From NCBI GenBank assembly GCA_002281485.1, contig NCGF01000008.1, positions 1 through 64,000 on the forward strand: a stretch of 64,000 nt of DNA, read 5' to 3'. This DNA is from Sphingomonas sp. 28-66-16 (GTDB taxonomy: Bacteria; Pseudomonadota; Alphaproteobacteria; Sphingomonadales; Sphingomonadaceae). The notes under the pieces were generated by a model. It ran no database searches and was not told the origin of the DNA. It was given only the letters and a program-made list of their open reading frames with translations. The position numbers and the translations under genes are program-made. Shown one piece after another: positions 8,797 to 17,488 of this stretch; position 1 is the stretch's first letter; every line of letters begins with the position of its first letter.

Positions 8797-9809
8797 CGTT
8801 TCGAATCCGCGCCGCGCGCGATAGCGATCTGCAGCCGCTTTATGAAATGGCGAAGCTGACCGGGGGCGGCTTCACCAATTTGCCCCCCGATCGCGCCTCG
8901 CTCAGGGCCAAGCTCGATCGCAGCCACGCGGCCTTTGCCAACGAGAGCGATGCGATCGGCGACGATCTGTTCGTGCTGGTGCTCGAAAACGGCACGACCG
9001 GCGATGTCCGGGGCACCTGCCAGATTTTCACCACCGTCGGGAAACGCTTTCCTTTCTACAGCTACCGGATGGGCACGCTGACCCAGCACAGCAAGGAGCT
9101 CAATCGCACCTTCCGCGCCGATCTGCTCAGCCTGACGACCGATCTCGAAGGGTGCAGCGAGGTCGGCGGACTATTCCTGCATCCCGGCGAGCGCGCCGGC
9201 GGGCTCGGCATGTTGCTCGCGCGCAGCCGCTACCTTTTCATCGCCCAGCACCGCGCGCGCTTCGCCGACCGGATCCTCGCCGAATTGCGCGGCATCATCG
9301 ACGAGGCGGGCGGATCGCCTTTCTGGGACGGGCTTGCCGGGCGCTTCTTCGGGATGAATTTTCAGGACGCCGATCAGTTCAACGCGATCCAGGGGCATCA
9401 GTTCATCGCCGATCTGTTCCCAAAGCATCCGATCTATGTCGCGATGCTGAGCGAGGCCGCCCGGGCGGCGATCGGGATGCCGCATCCCTCGGGCCGTGCA
9501 GCGATGCGAATGCTGGAAAATGAAGGGTTTGCCTTTGAAAATTACATCGATATCTTCGATGGTGGCCCGACCATGACGGCGCGCACCGATCAGGTCCGCT
9601 CGATCCGCGAGACCCAGACCAGCCGGATCGAGACGATCGACGACAAGGGCGGTGAGGCGGCGCTGGTCGCCGCGGGCAGGCTGGCGGACTTCCGGTGCTG
9701 CTATGCCAGGGTCCGGTCGCTCGACGATGGCATCGCGCTCGACAGCGAGGCCGCCGCAGCGCTCGGTCTGCACCCCGGCGACAGCGTCGCCCATGTCGGG
9801 CGCGGGTGA
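8793..9809 (+). CDS. astA: Arginine N-succinyltransferase
   Basis: Transfers succinyl from succinyl-CoA to the alpha-amino group of arginine, the first step of the AST arginine catabolic pathway. The 338-residue length is normal. The N terminus FRIRAARDSDLQPLYEMA begins a GNAT-like fold; TGGGFTNLPPDR, GLFLHPGERAGGLGMLL and FWDGLAGRFFGM are typical of AstA. The GTG start overlaps the stop of the M20 hydrolase gene by 4 bp, and the stop overlaps the astB start (TGATG), so translation is coupled through the three genes. Confidence 0.95.
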   Translation: MTFRIRAARDSDLQPLYEMAKLTGGGFTNLPPDRASLRAKLDRSHAAFANESDAIGDDLFVLVLENGTTGDVRGTCQIFTTVGKRFPFYSYRMGTLTQHSKELNRTFRADLLSLTTDLEGCSEVGGLFLHPGERAGGLGMLLARSRYLFIAQHRARFADRILAELRGIIDEAGGSPFWDGLAGRFFGMNFQDADQFNAIQGHQFIADLFPKHPIYVAMLSEAARAAIGMPHPSGRAAMRMLENEGFAFENYIDIFDGGPTMTARTDQVRSIRETQTSRIETIDDKGGEAALVAAGRLADFRCCYARVRSLDDGIALDSEAAAALGLHPGDSVAHVGRG

Positions 9810-11074
9810 TGCGCACCGAAATCAACTTCGACGGGCTGATCGGCCCCAGCCACAACTATGCCGGCCTCAGCCCGGGCAATCTCGCCGCGACGCGCAACGC
9901 CGGCAAAACCTCGCACCCGCGCGCCGCCGCGCTGCAGGGCATCGCCAAGATGCGCGCCAACCTCGATCTCGGGCTCGTCCAAGGCCTGTTGCTCCCGCAT
10001 CCGCGCCCCGACCTGCGCTGGCTCGCCGCGCTCGCGAGCGACTATGCCGATGCCCCGATGCACCTTCAGGCGCAGGCGATGTCGGCGTCGGCAATGTGGG
10101 CGGCCAACGCCGCCACCGTATCGCCCGCGCCCGATTGCGCCGACGGCCGCTGCCATCTGACCGTCGCCAATCTGGTGACGATGCCGCACCGCAGCCATGA
10201 GTGGCCGGCGACGCTGGCGCAGCTCGAGATCGCCTTCGCCAACCCCGCCTTTGCCGTCCATCGGCCGATCCCCGCGCCCTTTGGCGACGAAGGCGCGGCC
10301 AATCACATGCGAATGGCGCCCGCTCACGATCAACCCGGTGTCGAAATCTTCGTCTACGGCGTCACCGGCGGCCCCTTCCCCGCCCGCCAGCACCCCGAGG
10401 CGAGCGCAGCTGTCGCCCGGCGCCACCGCCTCGCGCCCGAACGCACCCTGTTCGTCGCGCAATCGGAAGCAGCGATCGCGGCGGGCGCGTTTCACAATGA
10501 CGTCGTCGCGGTCGCCAATGGCGACGTCTTGTTCGCCCACGAACAGGCGTTCGCCGATCGCAACGGGTTCTACACTGCGTTGCTCGATCGCCTGCCGACC
10601 GCGACGATCGTCGAGGTGCCTGCGGCGGCGGTCAGCCTCGAGGACGCGATCGGCTCCTATCTGTTCAACGCGCAGCTCGTCACGCTGCCCGATGGCACCA
10701 TGGCGCTGATCCTCCCCGAAGAAGCGCGCGCCAATCCCCGCGTCTGGGGCTGGCTTCAGGCGATGATCGCCGGCAACGGGCCGATCCGACGGCTCGAGAT
10801 CGTCGATGTCCGCGAATCGATGGCGAATGGCGGCGGCCCCGCCTGCTTGCGGCTCCGCGTGGTCGCCGATCCGGCAACGATCGACCCGCGTTTCCTGATC
10901 GATCACGCCCGGCTCGATGCGATCGCCGCGATCGTCGAGCGGCACTGGCCCGAGGCGATCGACCCCGATGCGATCGGCAACCCGGCGCTGGTGCGCGATA
11001 TCGTCGCAGCACGGGCAAGCTTGCTCGGTGCGCTCGATCTTGTCGGATTAATTGACAGTTTACCACGATCGTAA
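9809..11074 (+). CDS. astB: N-succinylarginine dihydrolase
   Basis: Hydrolyses N2-succinylarginine to N2-succinylornithine, CO2 and two ammonia, the second AST step. The 421-residue protein begins with the near-invariant INFDGLIGPSHNYAGLS and has the catalytic cysteine near the C terminus (GGGPACLRLRV, about residue 346). It is a pentein-fold amidinohydrolase-like enzyme. The later AST genes (astC transaminase, astD dehydrogenase) are not in this window. A short perfect palindrome lies over the stop codon (11057-11077). Confidence 0.95.
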   Translation: MRTEINFDGLIGPSHNYAGLSPGNLAATRNAGKTSHPRAAALQGIAKMRANLDLGLVQGLLLPHPRPDLRWLAALASDYADAPMHLQAQAMSASAMWAANAATVSPAPDCADGRCHLTVANLVTMPHRSHEWPATLAQLEIAFANPAFAVHRPIPAPFGDEGAANHMRMAPAHDQPGVEIFVYGVTGGPFPARQHPEASAAVARRHRLAPERTLFVAQSEAAIAAGAFHNDVVAVANGDVLFAHEQAFADRNGFYTALLDRLPTATIVEVPAAAVSLEDAIGSYLFNAQLVTLPDGTMALILPEEARANPRVWGWLQAMIAGNGPIRRLEIVDVRESMANGGGPACLRLRVVADPATIDPRFLIDHARLDAIAAIVERHWPEAIDPDAIGNPALVRDIVAARASLLGALDLVGLIDSLPRS

Positions 11075-11077
11075 ACT
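11057..11077. repeat. Palindrome AGTTTAC-N7-GTAAACT at the end of astB
   Basis: Perfect 7-bp inverted repeat with a 7-nt centre, overlapping the astB stop and immediately after a TTGACA hexamer (11052-11057). It could be an operator or a weak hairpin; there is no T tract, so a terminator is unlikely. The next gene, a small membrane protein, starts 51 bp downstream. Confidence 0.4.
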
Positions 11078-11127
11078 TGCAAACGGCTGATTTCAGGCGT
11101 TGGCCCGTGACTTGCTTAAGCAAAGCC

Positions 11128-11346
11128 ATGTGGCAGAAGATGACCCGGCTGTTCGTGATCAAGACCAAGTTCGAGGCGTTCCTCGTCATCTACGGGCTCG
11201 GGGTCGGGGCGGTCGAACGCGGCGTCCATTATCTTCAGCAATATCCCGGCGTCGGCGGCTGGCTGCTGTTTTCGGTGTGCCCGATCGCGGTCTTCATGGC
11301 GGGCGCGCGGATCCTCGATTCGGTCGAACGCCAAAGCGGCGATTGA
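11128..11346 (+). CDS. Small putative membrane protein
   Basis: About 72 residues with one clear hydrophobic helix near the C-terminal half (WLLFSVCPIAVFMAGARIL) and a weaker one around FEAFLVIYGLGVGAV. I do not recognise a named family; small proteins of this kind occur in sphingomonads. I chose the ATG giving MWQKMTRLFVIK because the upstream extension (to an ATT/ATG-poor region from 11077) is not protein-like. It lies between astB and cysQ on the same strand; no function can be inferred. Confidence 0.6.
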   Translation: MWQKMTRLFVIKTKFEAFLVIYGLGVGAVERGVHYLQQYPGVGGWLLFSVCPIAVFMAGARILDSVERQSGD

Positions 11347-11397
11347 TCGGTCGGCTTTGACCTCGCCGAACGCGCCGTAACGTGGCAAGCTGCGCCG

Positions 11398-12177
11398 ATG
11401 TCCGCTGTCAATCCCGCAACACTGAGCGATCACGCGCTGGCCCGATCGATCGCTGAAGCGGCGGCGGCGCTGCTCCGCGACGTCCTGGCGCGCGCCGACT
11501 GCTCGGCAAGGATCCTCGGCGACCGCGGCGATCGCCAGGCAAATCGGCTGATCCTCGACTGGCTTCATCGTGCCCGCCCGGACGACTTCATCCTGTCGGA
11601 GGAATCGCCCGACGACGGCCGCCGCTGCGCCGCCCGGCGCGTGTGGATCATCGATCCGCTCGACGGCACGCGCGAATTTTCGGATGGTCTGGACGATTGG
11701 GCGGTCCATATCGGGCTGGCGGTCGATGGGGTGCCTCAAGTGGGCGCCGTCGCCCTGCCCGCAAGGGGACGGCTGTTTGCGAGTGACGATCCGGTCACGC
11801 CGCTGCCGCCGCATGTCGGGCGCCCGCGAATCGTCGTCAGCCGGACCCGTCCCCCGGCCATCGCCGGGCAGGTCGCCGAGGCGATCGGCGGCGATCTGGT
11901 GCCGATGGGATCGGCGGGCGCAAAGGCGATGGCGGTGCTGGCCGGCGACGCCGAGATCTATCTCCACGACGGCGGCCAATATGAGTGGGACAATTGCGCG
12001 CCCGCAGCCGTGGTGCTCGCAGCCGGGCTGCATGCATCGCGGATCGATGGCGCGCCGCTCGTCTACAATTGCGCCGATCCGGCGATGCCCGATCTGCTGA
12101 TCTGCCGGCGCGAATGGGCCGGGCCCGTGCTGGCCGCGCTCGGCGTCGCCGTCCCGCCCGGGGACGCCAGCCAGTGA
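11398..12177 (+). CDS. cysQ: 3'(2'),5'-bisphosphate nucleotidase, inositol monophosphatase superfamily
   Basis: Mg-dependent phosphatase that removes the 3' phosphate of PAP/PAPS, by-products of sulfate assimilation. 259 residues with the family hallmarks: the first metal motif EESPDD, WIIDPLDGTREF (metal motif DPLDGT), and the C-terminal WDNCAPAAVVLAAG. The short N terminus and GDRGDRQAN segment fit CysQ better than SuhB, but substrate assignment within this superfamily is always uncertain. It stands alone between a small membrane protein and a sensor kinase. Confidence 0.85.
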   Translation: MSAVNPATLSDHALARSIAEAAAALLRDVLARADCSARILGDRGDRQANRLILDWLHRARPDDFILSEESPDDGRRCAARRVWIIDPLDGTREFSDGLDDWAVHIGLAVDGVPQVGAVALPARGRLFASDDPVTPLPPHVGRPRIVVSRTRPPAIAGQVAEAIGGDLVPMGSAGAKAMAVLAGDAEIYLHDGGQYEWDNCAPAAVVLAAGLHASRIDGAPLVYNCADPAMPDLLICRREWAGPVLAALGVAVPPGDASQ

Positions 12178-12258
12178 CATAAACCTGTATCAAGTTTCGT
12201 CTAGCAGCTGTTAAGGATAGTTTCAGCCTATCCGCCGGGGGAATCGGGGAGCGCGATC

Positions 12259-13341
12259 TTGAAGCTGTTCAACGGCTTGTTTCTGCTGCTTGCAGCCCAG
12301 GCCTTGCTGTGCACGACGTTGCCCGCGGCAATTCTGCTCTGGACGCTCTCCGCGCAGTTTCAGACCTATCTCGCCGCGCATCATCTGGCGATCGGGGCGG
12401 CGGACGAGCGATCGCCCGAAACGATGTTCATGGAAGGCCGCGTCATCCTGATCGCGGCGGCTTTTGTCGTCCAGCTGATCGTGCTGCTGATCGCTGCCTG
12501 GGTCATCGCGCGGCGCTGGTCCGCCCCGCAGCGGCGCCTTTACGAGGCGAGTTGCGCCTTGGCCGAGGGCAATTTCGGGGCCGAGTTCGAAGAGGCCGGA
12601 CCGCGCGAAACGATCATCACGATGCGCAATCTGCGGCGGATCGCGCAACGTTTCGATCGGCTCGAAACGGCGCGCCGTACCTGGCTCGTCGCGATCGCCG
12701 AAGAGCTGCGCAAGCCAGTCGCCGCGATCGACGCCGAACTTGCGGCAACGCGCGCGGCCAGCGGCACGGTGTCCGAAGACTCGATCGACAATGTCGGTCG
12801 ATTGATCGATATCGCCCGCGATCTCGAAGCGGTCGCGCTCGCCGATCTCGGGCGCCTGCCGGTGACGTTCGCCACGGTCGATCCCTGCGCGCTGATCCAC
12901 AACGCGATCTGGATGAACAAGCGCAAGGCCGAGCGCGCGGGGGTTTCGCTCGAATCGGGCAATCTGCCGGCCACCACGGTGATCGTGAAATGGGACGGCG
13001 CGCGCATCGAACAGCTTTTCACGGCGCTGATCGAAAACAGCCTGCGCTACACCCCGCCCGGCGGGCGGATCGTGCTCGGGCTCGAAGGCAGCAAAAATGC
13101 CTGGCGGCTCAACGTCGATGACAGCGCGCCCGGGGTCGATGTCGATCTTGCCCAGCGGTTGTTCGAACCCTTTTACCGGACAACGACCTCGCCGGGCGAA
13201 TCGGTGACCAGCTCGGGGCTCGGACTCGCCACGGCGCAGGCGATCGTGGAAGCGCATCATGGCAGGATCCAGGCGGGAACATCGCCGATCGGCGGCCTTC
13301 GCGTGACCGTGGTGCTGCCGGCCAGCCCGCCGACCGCCTGA
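12259..13341 (+). CDS. Sensor histidine kinase-like protein lacking the phospho-acceptor His
   Basis: 360 residues. TM helix at about 5-30, short periplasmic loop, second TM at about 67-90, HAMP-like linker, then a dimerisation/phosphotransfer-like helix and a HATPase domain. The H-box reads AEELRKP where kinases have SHELRTP: the histidine position is Glu148. The ATPase side keeps an N-box (ENSLRYT), a changed G1 (DSAPGV instead of DxGPG) and a good G2 (SGLGLA). It may bind ATP but cannot autophosphorylate in the usual way, so it may be a pseudokinase that modulates a partner. The start is TTG after GGGGA. No response regulator gene is adjacent. Confidence 0.8.
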   Translation: MKLFNGLFLLLAAQALLCTTLPAAILLWTLSAQFQTYLAAHHLAIGAADERSPETMFMEGRVILIAAAFVVQLIVLLIAAWVIARRWSAPQRRLYEASCALAEGNFGAEFEEAGPRETIITMRNLRRIAQRFDRLETARRTWLVAIAEELRKPVAAIDAELAATRAASGTVSEDSIDNVGRLIDIARDLEAVALADLGRLPVTFATVDPCALIHNAIWMNKRKAERAGVSLESGNLPATTVIVKWDGARIEQLFTALIENSLRYTPPGGRIVLGLEGSKNAWRLNVDDSAPGVDVDLAQRLFEPFYRTTTSPGESVTSSGLGLATAQAIVEAHHGRIQAGTSPIGGLRVTVVLPASPPTA

Positions 13342-13344
13342 CGA

Positions 13345-14499
13345 TCAGCGACGGCGATCGGCGCCCCAGACCTCGAGATTGTTCACGCGTTCTACCGGGC
13401 GATGGGTCCGCAGCGTCGCGAGGCTGGCGAGTCCGGTCGCTTGGAGCAGCGCGCTCGCCGTGGCTTGCGCTGGTCCTGCCTCGGCGAGCGCCGCCTGCAC
13501 GCGCTGCAACAGATAGAAGCGATAGGGCATCACCATCGTCGCGAGATTATGCCCGCGCCATGCGAAGCTGGCGCGGCCGATCACCCGGGTCATCGGATCG
13601 GGCAAGCCGCTGGTGCCGGTCTCGAGATCGGGATGCGCATCGATCCAGGCGTTGGCGAAGGCGACATGCGCAGCCAGTTCGGGCAGATAGTCCTCGGCGA
13701 TGAACGCCATCAGCGCCTTGAGCGTCGGCGGGATCGCATCGTCGTCGATCAGCGCCTCGCCCGCCGCCAGATGGCCGCCGAGCAACGCCCCGGGGGCATT
13801 CATCCGCTCGACCCAGCGCCAGACATGATAGGCGCGCTGCTTCATCAGCATCGCTGGATAGGGGTCGCGCGCGAGATGCGGATAAAGCGGCCCGATCAGC
13901 CCGTAATCGCCGATCGTCGGCCGACCGCCGAGCAGATAGGGGGAATGCGCGAAATGGGCATCGAGCAGGTCGAGGAAAGCGAGATAGCTTGCCTCGATGG
14001 CGGGGATCGTCTCGGTCGAGATGCCGAAGCCCGACGCCGCCTTGCGCATCCGGCCGCTGGCGGCGCCGAATACCGCGTCACGCGCACCATCATCGGCGCC
14101 GGGCATCAGCGCCGCGACGAAATCGGTTTTCAAAAAGGCGAGGTTCGCCGCATCGAAGTTCCAGCGATAATGCATCGCCGGACGCAGCAACCCCTCCCCG
14201 CCGAACAGTTCGAACAGCAGCGACACGAGCCGGTGGATCGGCGTTTCGGGATAGGCTGAAAGCCGCGCGAGGCCCTTTGCCTCGACATGATCGATGATCG
14301 CGGCGCCGTCCTGGATGATTTCGCCGGCGGGGGTTTGCAGCACCGGGATGATCCAGCGCCCGGTCGCGGCGGTGATCGCCGGCCAGGCCGGATCGGCGGG
14401 AATGGCCTCTTCGAAATCGATCCGCTGCTTGATGAGATAGCTGCGCGCCTTGGCGGTGTAGAGCGAGCCGGGCATCCCGAACAGGCGATAGGCAGTCAT
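13345..14499 (-). CDS. Glutathione S-transferase family protein
   Basis: 384 residues, longer than the usual 200-230 of bacterial GSTs. The N-terminal thioredoxin-like domain is recognisable (MPGSLYTAKARSYL, IPVLQTPAGE, QDGAAIIDHVEAKG), as is a C-terminal GST helical domain with YLLGGRPTIGDYGLIGPLYPHLARDP. The remainder extends the C-terminal domain. The usual catalytic Ser/Cys position (SLYTAKA) is not a classic CPYC. The ATG after GAAGGG is preferred to an upstream start at 14538. It is convergent with the sensor kinase gene, 3 bp apart. Substrate unknown; detoxification or non-catalytic binding are both possible. Confidence 0.8.
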   Translation of the reverse strand: MTAYRLFGMPGSLYTAKARSYLIKQRIDFEEAIPADPAWPAITAATGRWIIPVLQTPAGEIIQDGAAIIDHVEAKGLARLSAYPETPIHRLVSLLFELFGGEGLLRPAMHYRWNFDAANLAFLKTDFVAALMPGADDGARDAVFGAASGRMRKAASGFGISTETIPAIEASYLAFLDLLDAHFAHSPYLLGGRPTIGDYGLIGPLYPHLARDPYPAMLMKQRAYHVWRWVERMNAPGALLGGHLAAGEALIDDDAIPPTLKALMAFIAEDYLPELAAHVAFANAWIDAHPDLETGTSGLPDPMTRVIGRASFAWRGHNLATMVMPYRFYLLQRVQAALAEAGPAQATASALLQATGLASLATLRTHRPVERVNNLEVWGADRRR

Positions 14500-14611
14500 C
14501 GGATTCCCTTCGGGCGGCGTCACTGCCGCGAACGGCAACTGCTTGGCCCAAAGATACGGTCGATTTCAAACAATTTGCACATTGCGCGCCTAATTCAGGC
14601 GGATCACAAGG

Positions 14612-15136
14612 TCAGGCAGCGGCCTTGCGCTGCTTGGCGAGCTTCTTGAGCACCATCTCGCGCTTCAGACGCGAGAGGTGATCGATGAAGATCACGCCCT
14701 CGAGATGGTCCATCTCGTGCTGGATGCAGGTGGCGATCAGCCCGTCGAGCTGCTCGTCGTGCGCCGCGCCATCGGCATCGAGCCAGCGCACCCGGCAGCT
14801 TGCGGGGCGTTCGACCTCGGCATATTGATCGGGGACCGACAGGCAGCCCTCGTTGTAGATATTCGCCGCGTCGTCTGCCGTGACGATCTCGGGATTGATG
14901 AACACCCGCGGCGCGCGCACCTGCTTGCCGTCTTCGTCCTCTTCCTGAAGATCGATCACCAGCACGCGCTTGGGAACGCCGATCTGGATAGCGGCAAGGC
15001 CGATCCCGCGCGCGGCATACATCGTGTCGAACATGTCTTCGATCAGCGCCCGCACCGATTCGTCGACCGTCTCCACGGGCGTGGAGATGGTGCGCAGACG
15101 CGGATCGGGCACTTCGATGATCGGAAGAACGGCCAT
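14612..15136 (-). CDS. def: Peptide deformylase
   Basis: Removes the N-formyl group from nascent proteins; metal (usually Fe2+) enzyme. The 174-residue protein has all three motifs: GIGLAAIQIG (motif 1, with I for V), EGCLS (motif 2, Cys metal ligand) and HEMDH (motif 3, His ligands and catalytic Glu). Its functional partner fmt lies about 0.7 kb away on the other strand, beyond recR, so the formylation and deformylation genes are neighbours without being in one operon. Confidence 0.96.
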   Translation of the reverse strand: MAVLPIIEVPDPRLRTISTPVETVDESVRALIEDMFDTMYAARGIGLAAIQIGVPKRVLVIDLQEEDEDGKQVRAPRVFINPEIVTADDAANIYNEGCLSVPDQYAEVERPASCRVRWLDADGAAHDEQLDGLIATCIQHEMDHLEGVIFIDHLSRLKREMVLKKLAKQRKAAA

Positions 15137-15167
15137 GGCTCTCAGCTAGGAAAGCGCCCGGCTTTCG

Positions 15168-15764
15168 TCAAGTAACCGGGCGCCGCGCGCGGAGCGCCTG
15201 AGCGAGCGTTCCTTCGTCGAGATAATCGAGCTCACCACCGACAGGGAGACCGTGGGCGAGCTGGGTGACGCGGACCGGAAAGCGCTCGATCCGTTCGGCG
15301 ACGTAATGGGCGGTGGTCTGCCCCTCGAGCGTCGCGTTCATCGCGAGCACGACCTCATCGATCCCCCCCGCCTCGATCCGGCGGACCAGCGAGTCGATGG
15401 CGAGATCTTCGGGGCGGACGCCGTCGAGCGCCGACAGCCGCCCGCCCAGCACATGGAACCGCCCGGGAAACAGCCGCGATCGATCGAGCGCCCACAGATC
15501 GGCGACCTCCTCGACCACGCACAACGCGCGCGGATCGCGGCGCGGGTCAGCGCAGATGCCGCAGGGATCGACGGTGTCGACATTGCCGCAGATCGCGCAG
15601 TCGGTCAGCCGCTCGCCGACCGTCGCCAGCGCGCTGAGCAAAGGCTCGAGCGCGGTCTCGCGCTTCTTGAGCAGATGCAACACCGCGCGGCGCGCCGATC
15701 GCGGCCCCAGTCCCGGCAGCCGGGCCAGCGCCTGGGTGAGCGCATCGATTTCGGAAGAAGCCAT
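15168..15764 (-). CDS. recR: Recombination mediator protein RecR
   Basis: Works with RecO/RecF to load RecA on gapped DNA. 198 residues: N-terminal helix-hairpin-helix ([14 protein letters not shown]), a four-cysteine zinc finger (CAICGNVD and CGIC), then the Toprim domain ([26 protein letters not shown]) and the C-terminal [19 protein letters not shown]. The ATG start (MASSEIDAL) is at the normal distance from the HhH motif. It is separated by 31 bp from def downstream and is divergent from fmt by 54 bp. Confidence 0.95.
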   Translation of the reverse strand: MASSEIDALTQALARLPGLGPRSARRAVLHLLKKRETALEPLLSALATVGERLTDCAICGNVDTVDPCGICADPRRDPRALCVVEEVADLWALDRSRLFPGRFHVLGGRLSALDGVRPEDLAIDSLVRRIEAGGIDEVVLAMNATLEGQTTAHYVAERIERFPVRVTQLAHGLPVGGELDYLDEGTLAQALRARRPVT

Positions 15765-15818
15765 GCCCAGACAGATAGGGGGTTGCATGGGCATCTGCCA
15801 AGCGGCCAGAGAGCCCCC

Positions 15819-16736
15819 ATGGCGCCGCACTCCCTCAGGATCGTCTTCATGGGCACGCCGGCCTTTTCGGTGCCGGTGCTCGAAGCGCTCGTCGATGCCG
15901 GGCATGACGTGGTCGCCGCCTATTGCCAGCCCCCGCGCCGCGCCGGGCGCGGCAAGACGCTGACCCCCTCGCCGGTCCAGGCGCGTGCCGAAGCGCTGGG
16001 GATTGACGTCATGACGCCCGTCAGCCTGCGCGACGCCGACGCGCAGGCAGCCTTCGCCGGGCTCCGCGCCGATATCGCGGTCGTCGCCGCCTATGGCCTG
16101 ATCCTGCCGCGCGCGATCCTCGATGCGCCGCGCCATGGCTGCCTCAACGTTCATGCCTCGCTATTGCCCCGCTGGCGCGGCGCGGCGCCGATCCAGCGCG
16201 CGATCCTCGCCGGCGACGCCGAGACGGGGGTGTGCATCATGGCGATGGAAGCCGGGCTGGATACCGGTCCGGTGCTGTTGACGGGCAAGACCATGATCGA
16301 CGGCAAGACGGCGGGCGCGCTCACCGACGAGCTGAGTGCAATGGGGGCGGCGCTGATGGTCGCGGTGCTAGGCGATCTCGCTGCTCATCCCGCGCTCCCC
16401 CAGCCCGAAGACGGCATCACCTATGCCGCCAAGATCGACAAGGCCGAGGCGCGGATCGACTGGACGCTGAGCGCCACTGCGATCGAACGCCAGGTCCGCG
16501 CCTTCAATCCCGTCCCCGGCGCTTTTTTCGAGCATGATGGCGAGCGCATCCGAATCCTCGACGCCGCCATCGATCGGGGCAGTGATCAGCCCGGTCGCGT
16601 GGTCGATGCGGGTCTCGGCATCGGCTGCGGCGAGGGGATTCTCCGACCACGGCTCGTCCAGCGCGCGGGGCGGGGCGTCATGAACGTCGCCGACCTGTTG
16701 CGGGGGTTCCCGATCCCGGCGGATACCCGGCTTTGA
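15819..16736 (+). CDS. fmt: Methionyl-tRNA formyltransferase
   Basis: Formylates initiator Met-tRNA using 10-formyl-THF. 305 residues with [15 protein letters not shown] at the N terminus, the catalytic [18 protein letters not shown] (Asn/His), [17 protein letters not shown], and a C-terminal OB-like domain for tRNA binding. The ATG is preceded by AGAGAG. The last 4 bp overlap the truA start. Together with def nearby, this covers the N-formyl cycle of translation. Confidence 0.95.
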   Translation: MAPHSLRIVFMGTPAFSVPVLEALVDAGHDVVAAYCQPPRRAGRGKTLTPSPVQARAEALGIDVMTPVSLRDADAQAAFAGLRADIAVVAAYGLILPRAILDAPRHGCLNVHASLLPRWRGAAPIQRAILAGDAETGVCIMAMEAGLDTGPVLLTGKTMIDGKTAGALTDELSAMGAALMVAVLGDLAAHPALPQPEDGITYAAKIDKAEARIDWTLSATAIERQVRAFNPVPGAFFEHDGERIRILDAAIDRGSDQPGRVVDAGLGIGCGEGILRPRLVQRAGRGVMNVADLLRGFPIPADTRL

Positions 16737-17488
16737 CGCGCTTTGCGCTGACCATCGAATATGACGGGCGCCCCTTCATGGGGTGGCAGCGCCAGGCGCA
16801 CGGGCCGAGCGTGCAGGAGACGATCGAGACGGCCGCCGCCCGGATCGTTCACGAAGGCGTCGCGGTCCATGCCGCCGGGCGCACCGACGCGGGGGTCCAT
16901 GCCCGCGGCATGCGCGCCCATCTCGACGTCGCCCGGTCGATCACGCCCTTCCGGCTGATGGAAGGGCTCAATGCGCTCGTCCGGCCCGCACCGATCGCGA
17001 TTCTCGACTGCCGCGTCGTCCCCGACGACTGGCACGCGCGCTTCTCCTGCATCGCGCGCCATTATGAATTCCGCCTGATCAACCGCCGCGCGCCGCTGAC
17101 GGTCGAGCAGGGCCTGGCGTGGCGCGTGCCGGTGCCGCTCGATGCCGACGCGATGGCCGAAGGCGCTGCGCGGCTGATCGGGCGGCATGACTTCACCACG
17201 TTCCGCTCGGCGCATTGCCAGGCCGACAGCCCTATCCGCACGCTCGACCGGCTCGACGTCGCCCGCGATGGCGATGTCATCGCCGTGCGCGCCTCGGCCC
17301 GCTCGTTCCTCCACCATCAGGTGCGCTCGATGGTCGGCTGCCTCGTGCTCGTCGGCCAGCGAAAATGGATGCCCGACGCCATGACGTCAGCGCTCGAGGC
17401 GCGCGACCGGGCCGCGCTCGGCCTCAACGCCCCGCCCGATGGCCTTTATTTCCTGCGCGCCGATTATCCTGAGGCGATCAGCGACTGA
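16733..17488 (+). CDS. truA: tRNA pseudouridine(38-40) synthase
   Basis: Isomerises uridines 38-40 of the tRNA anticodon arm. 251 residues; N terminus [14 protein letters not shown], catalytic aspartate motif [24 protein letters not shown], and C-terminal [13 protein letters not shown] are all typical. The TTG start is supported by the 4-bp overlap with the fmt stop and by the immediate family N terminus. Its 3' end overlaps the convergent rlmD stop by 11 bp. Confidence 0.95.
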   Translation: MTRFALTIEYDGRPFMGWQRQAHGPSVQETIETAAARIVHEGVAVHAAGRTDAGVHARGMRAHLDVARSITPFRLMEGLNALVRPAPIAILDCRVVPDDWHARFSCIARHYEFRLINRRAPLTVEQGLAWRVPVPLDADAMAEGAARLIGRHDFTTFRSAHCQADSPIRTLDRLDVARDGDVIAVRASARSFLHHQVRSMVGCLVLVGQRKWMPDAMTSALEARDRAALGLNAPPDGLYFLRADYPEAISD

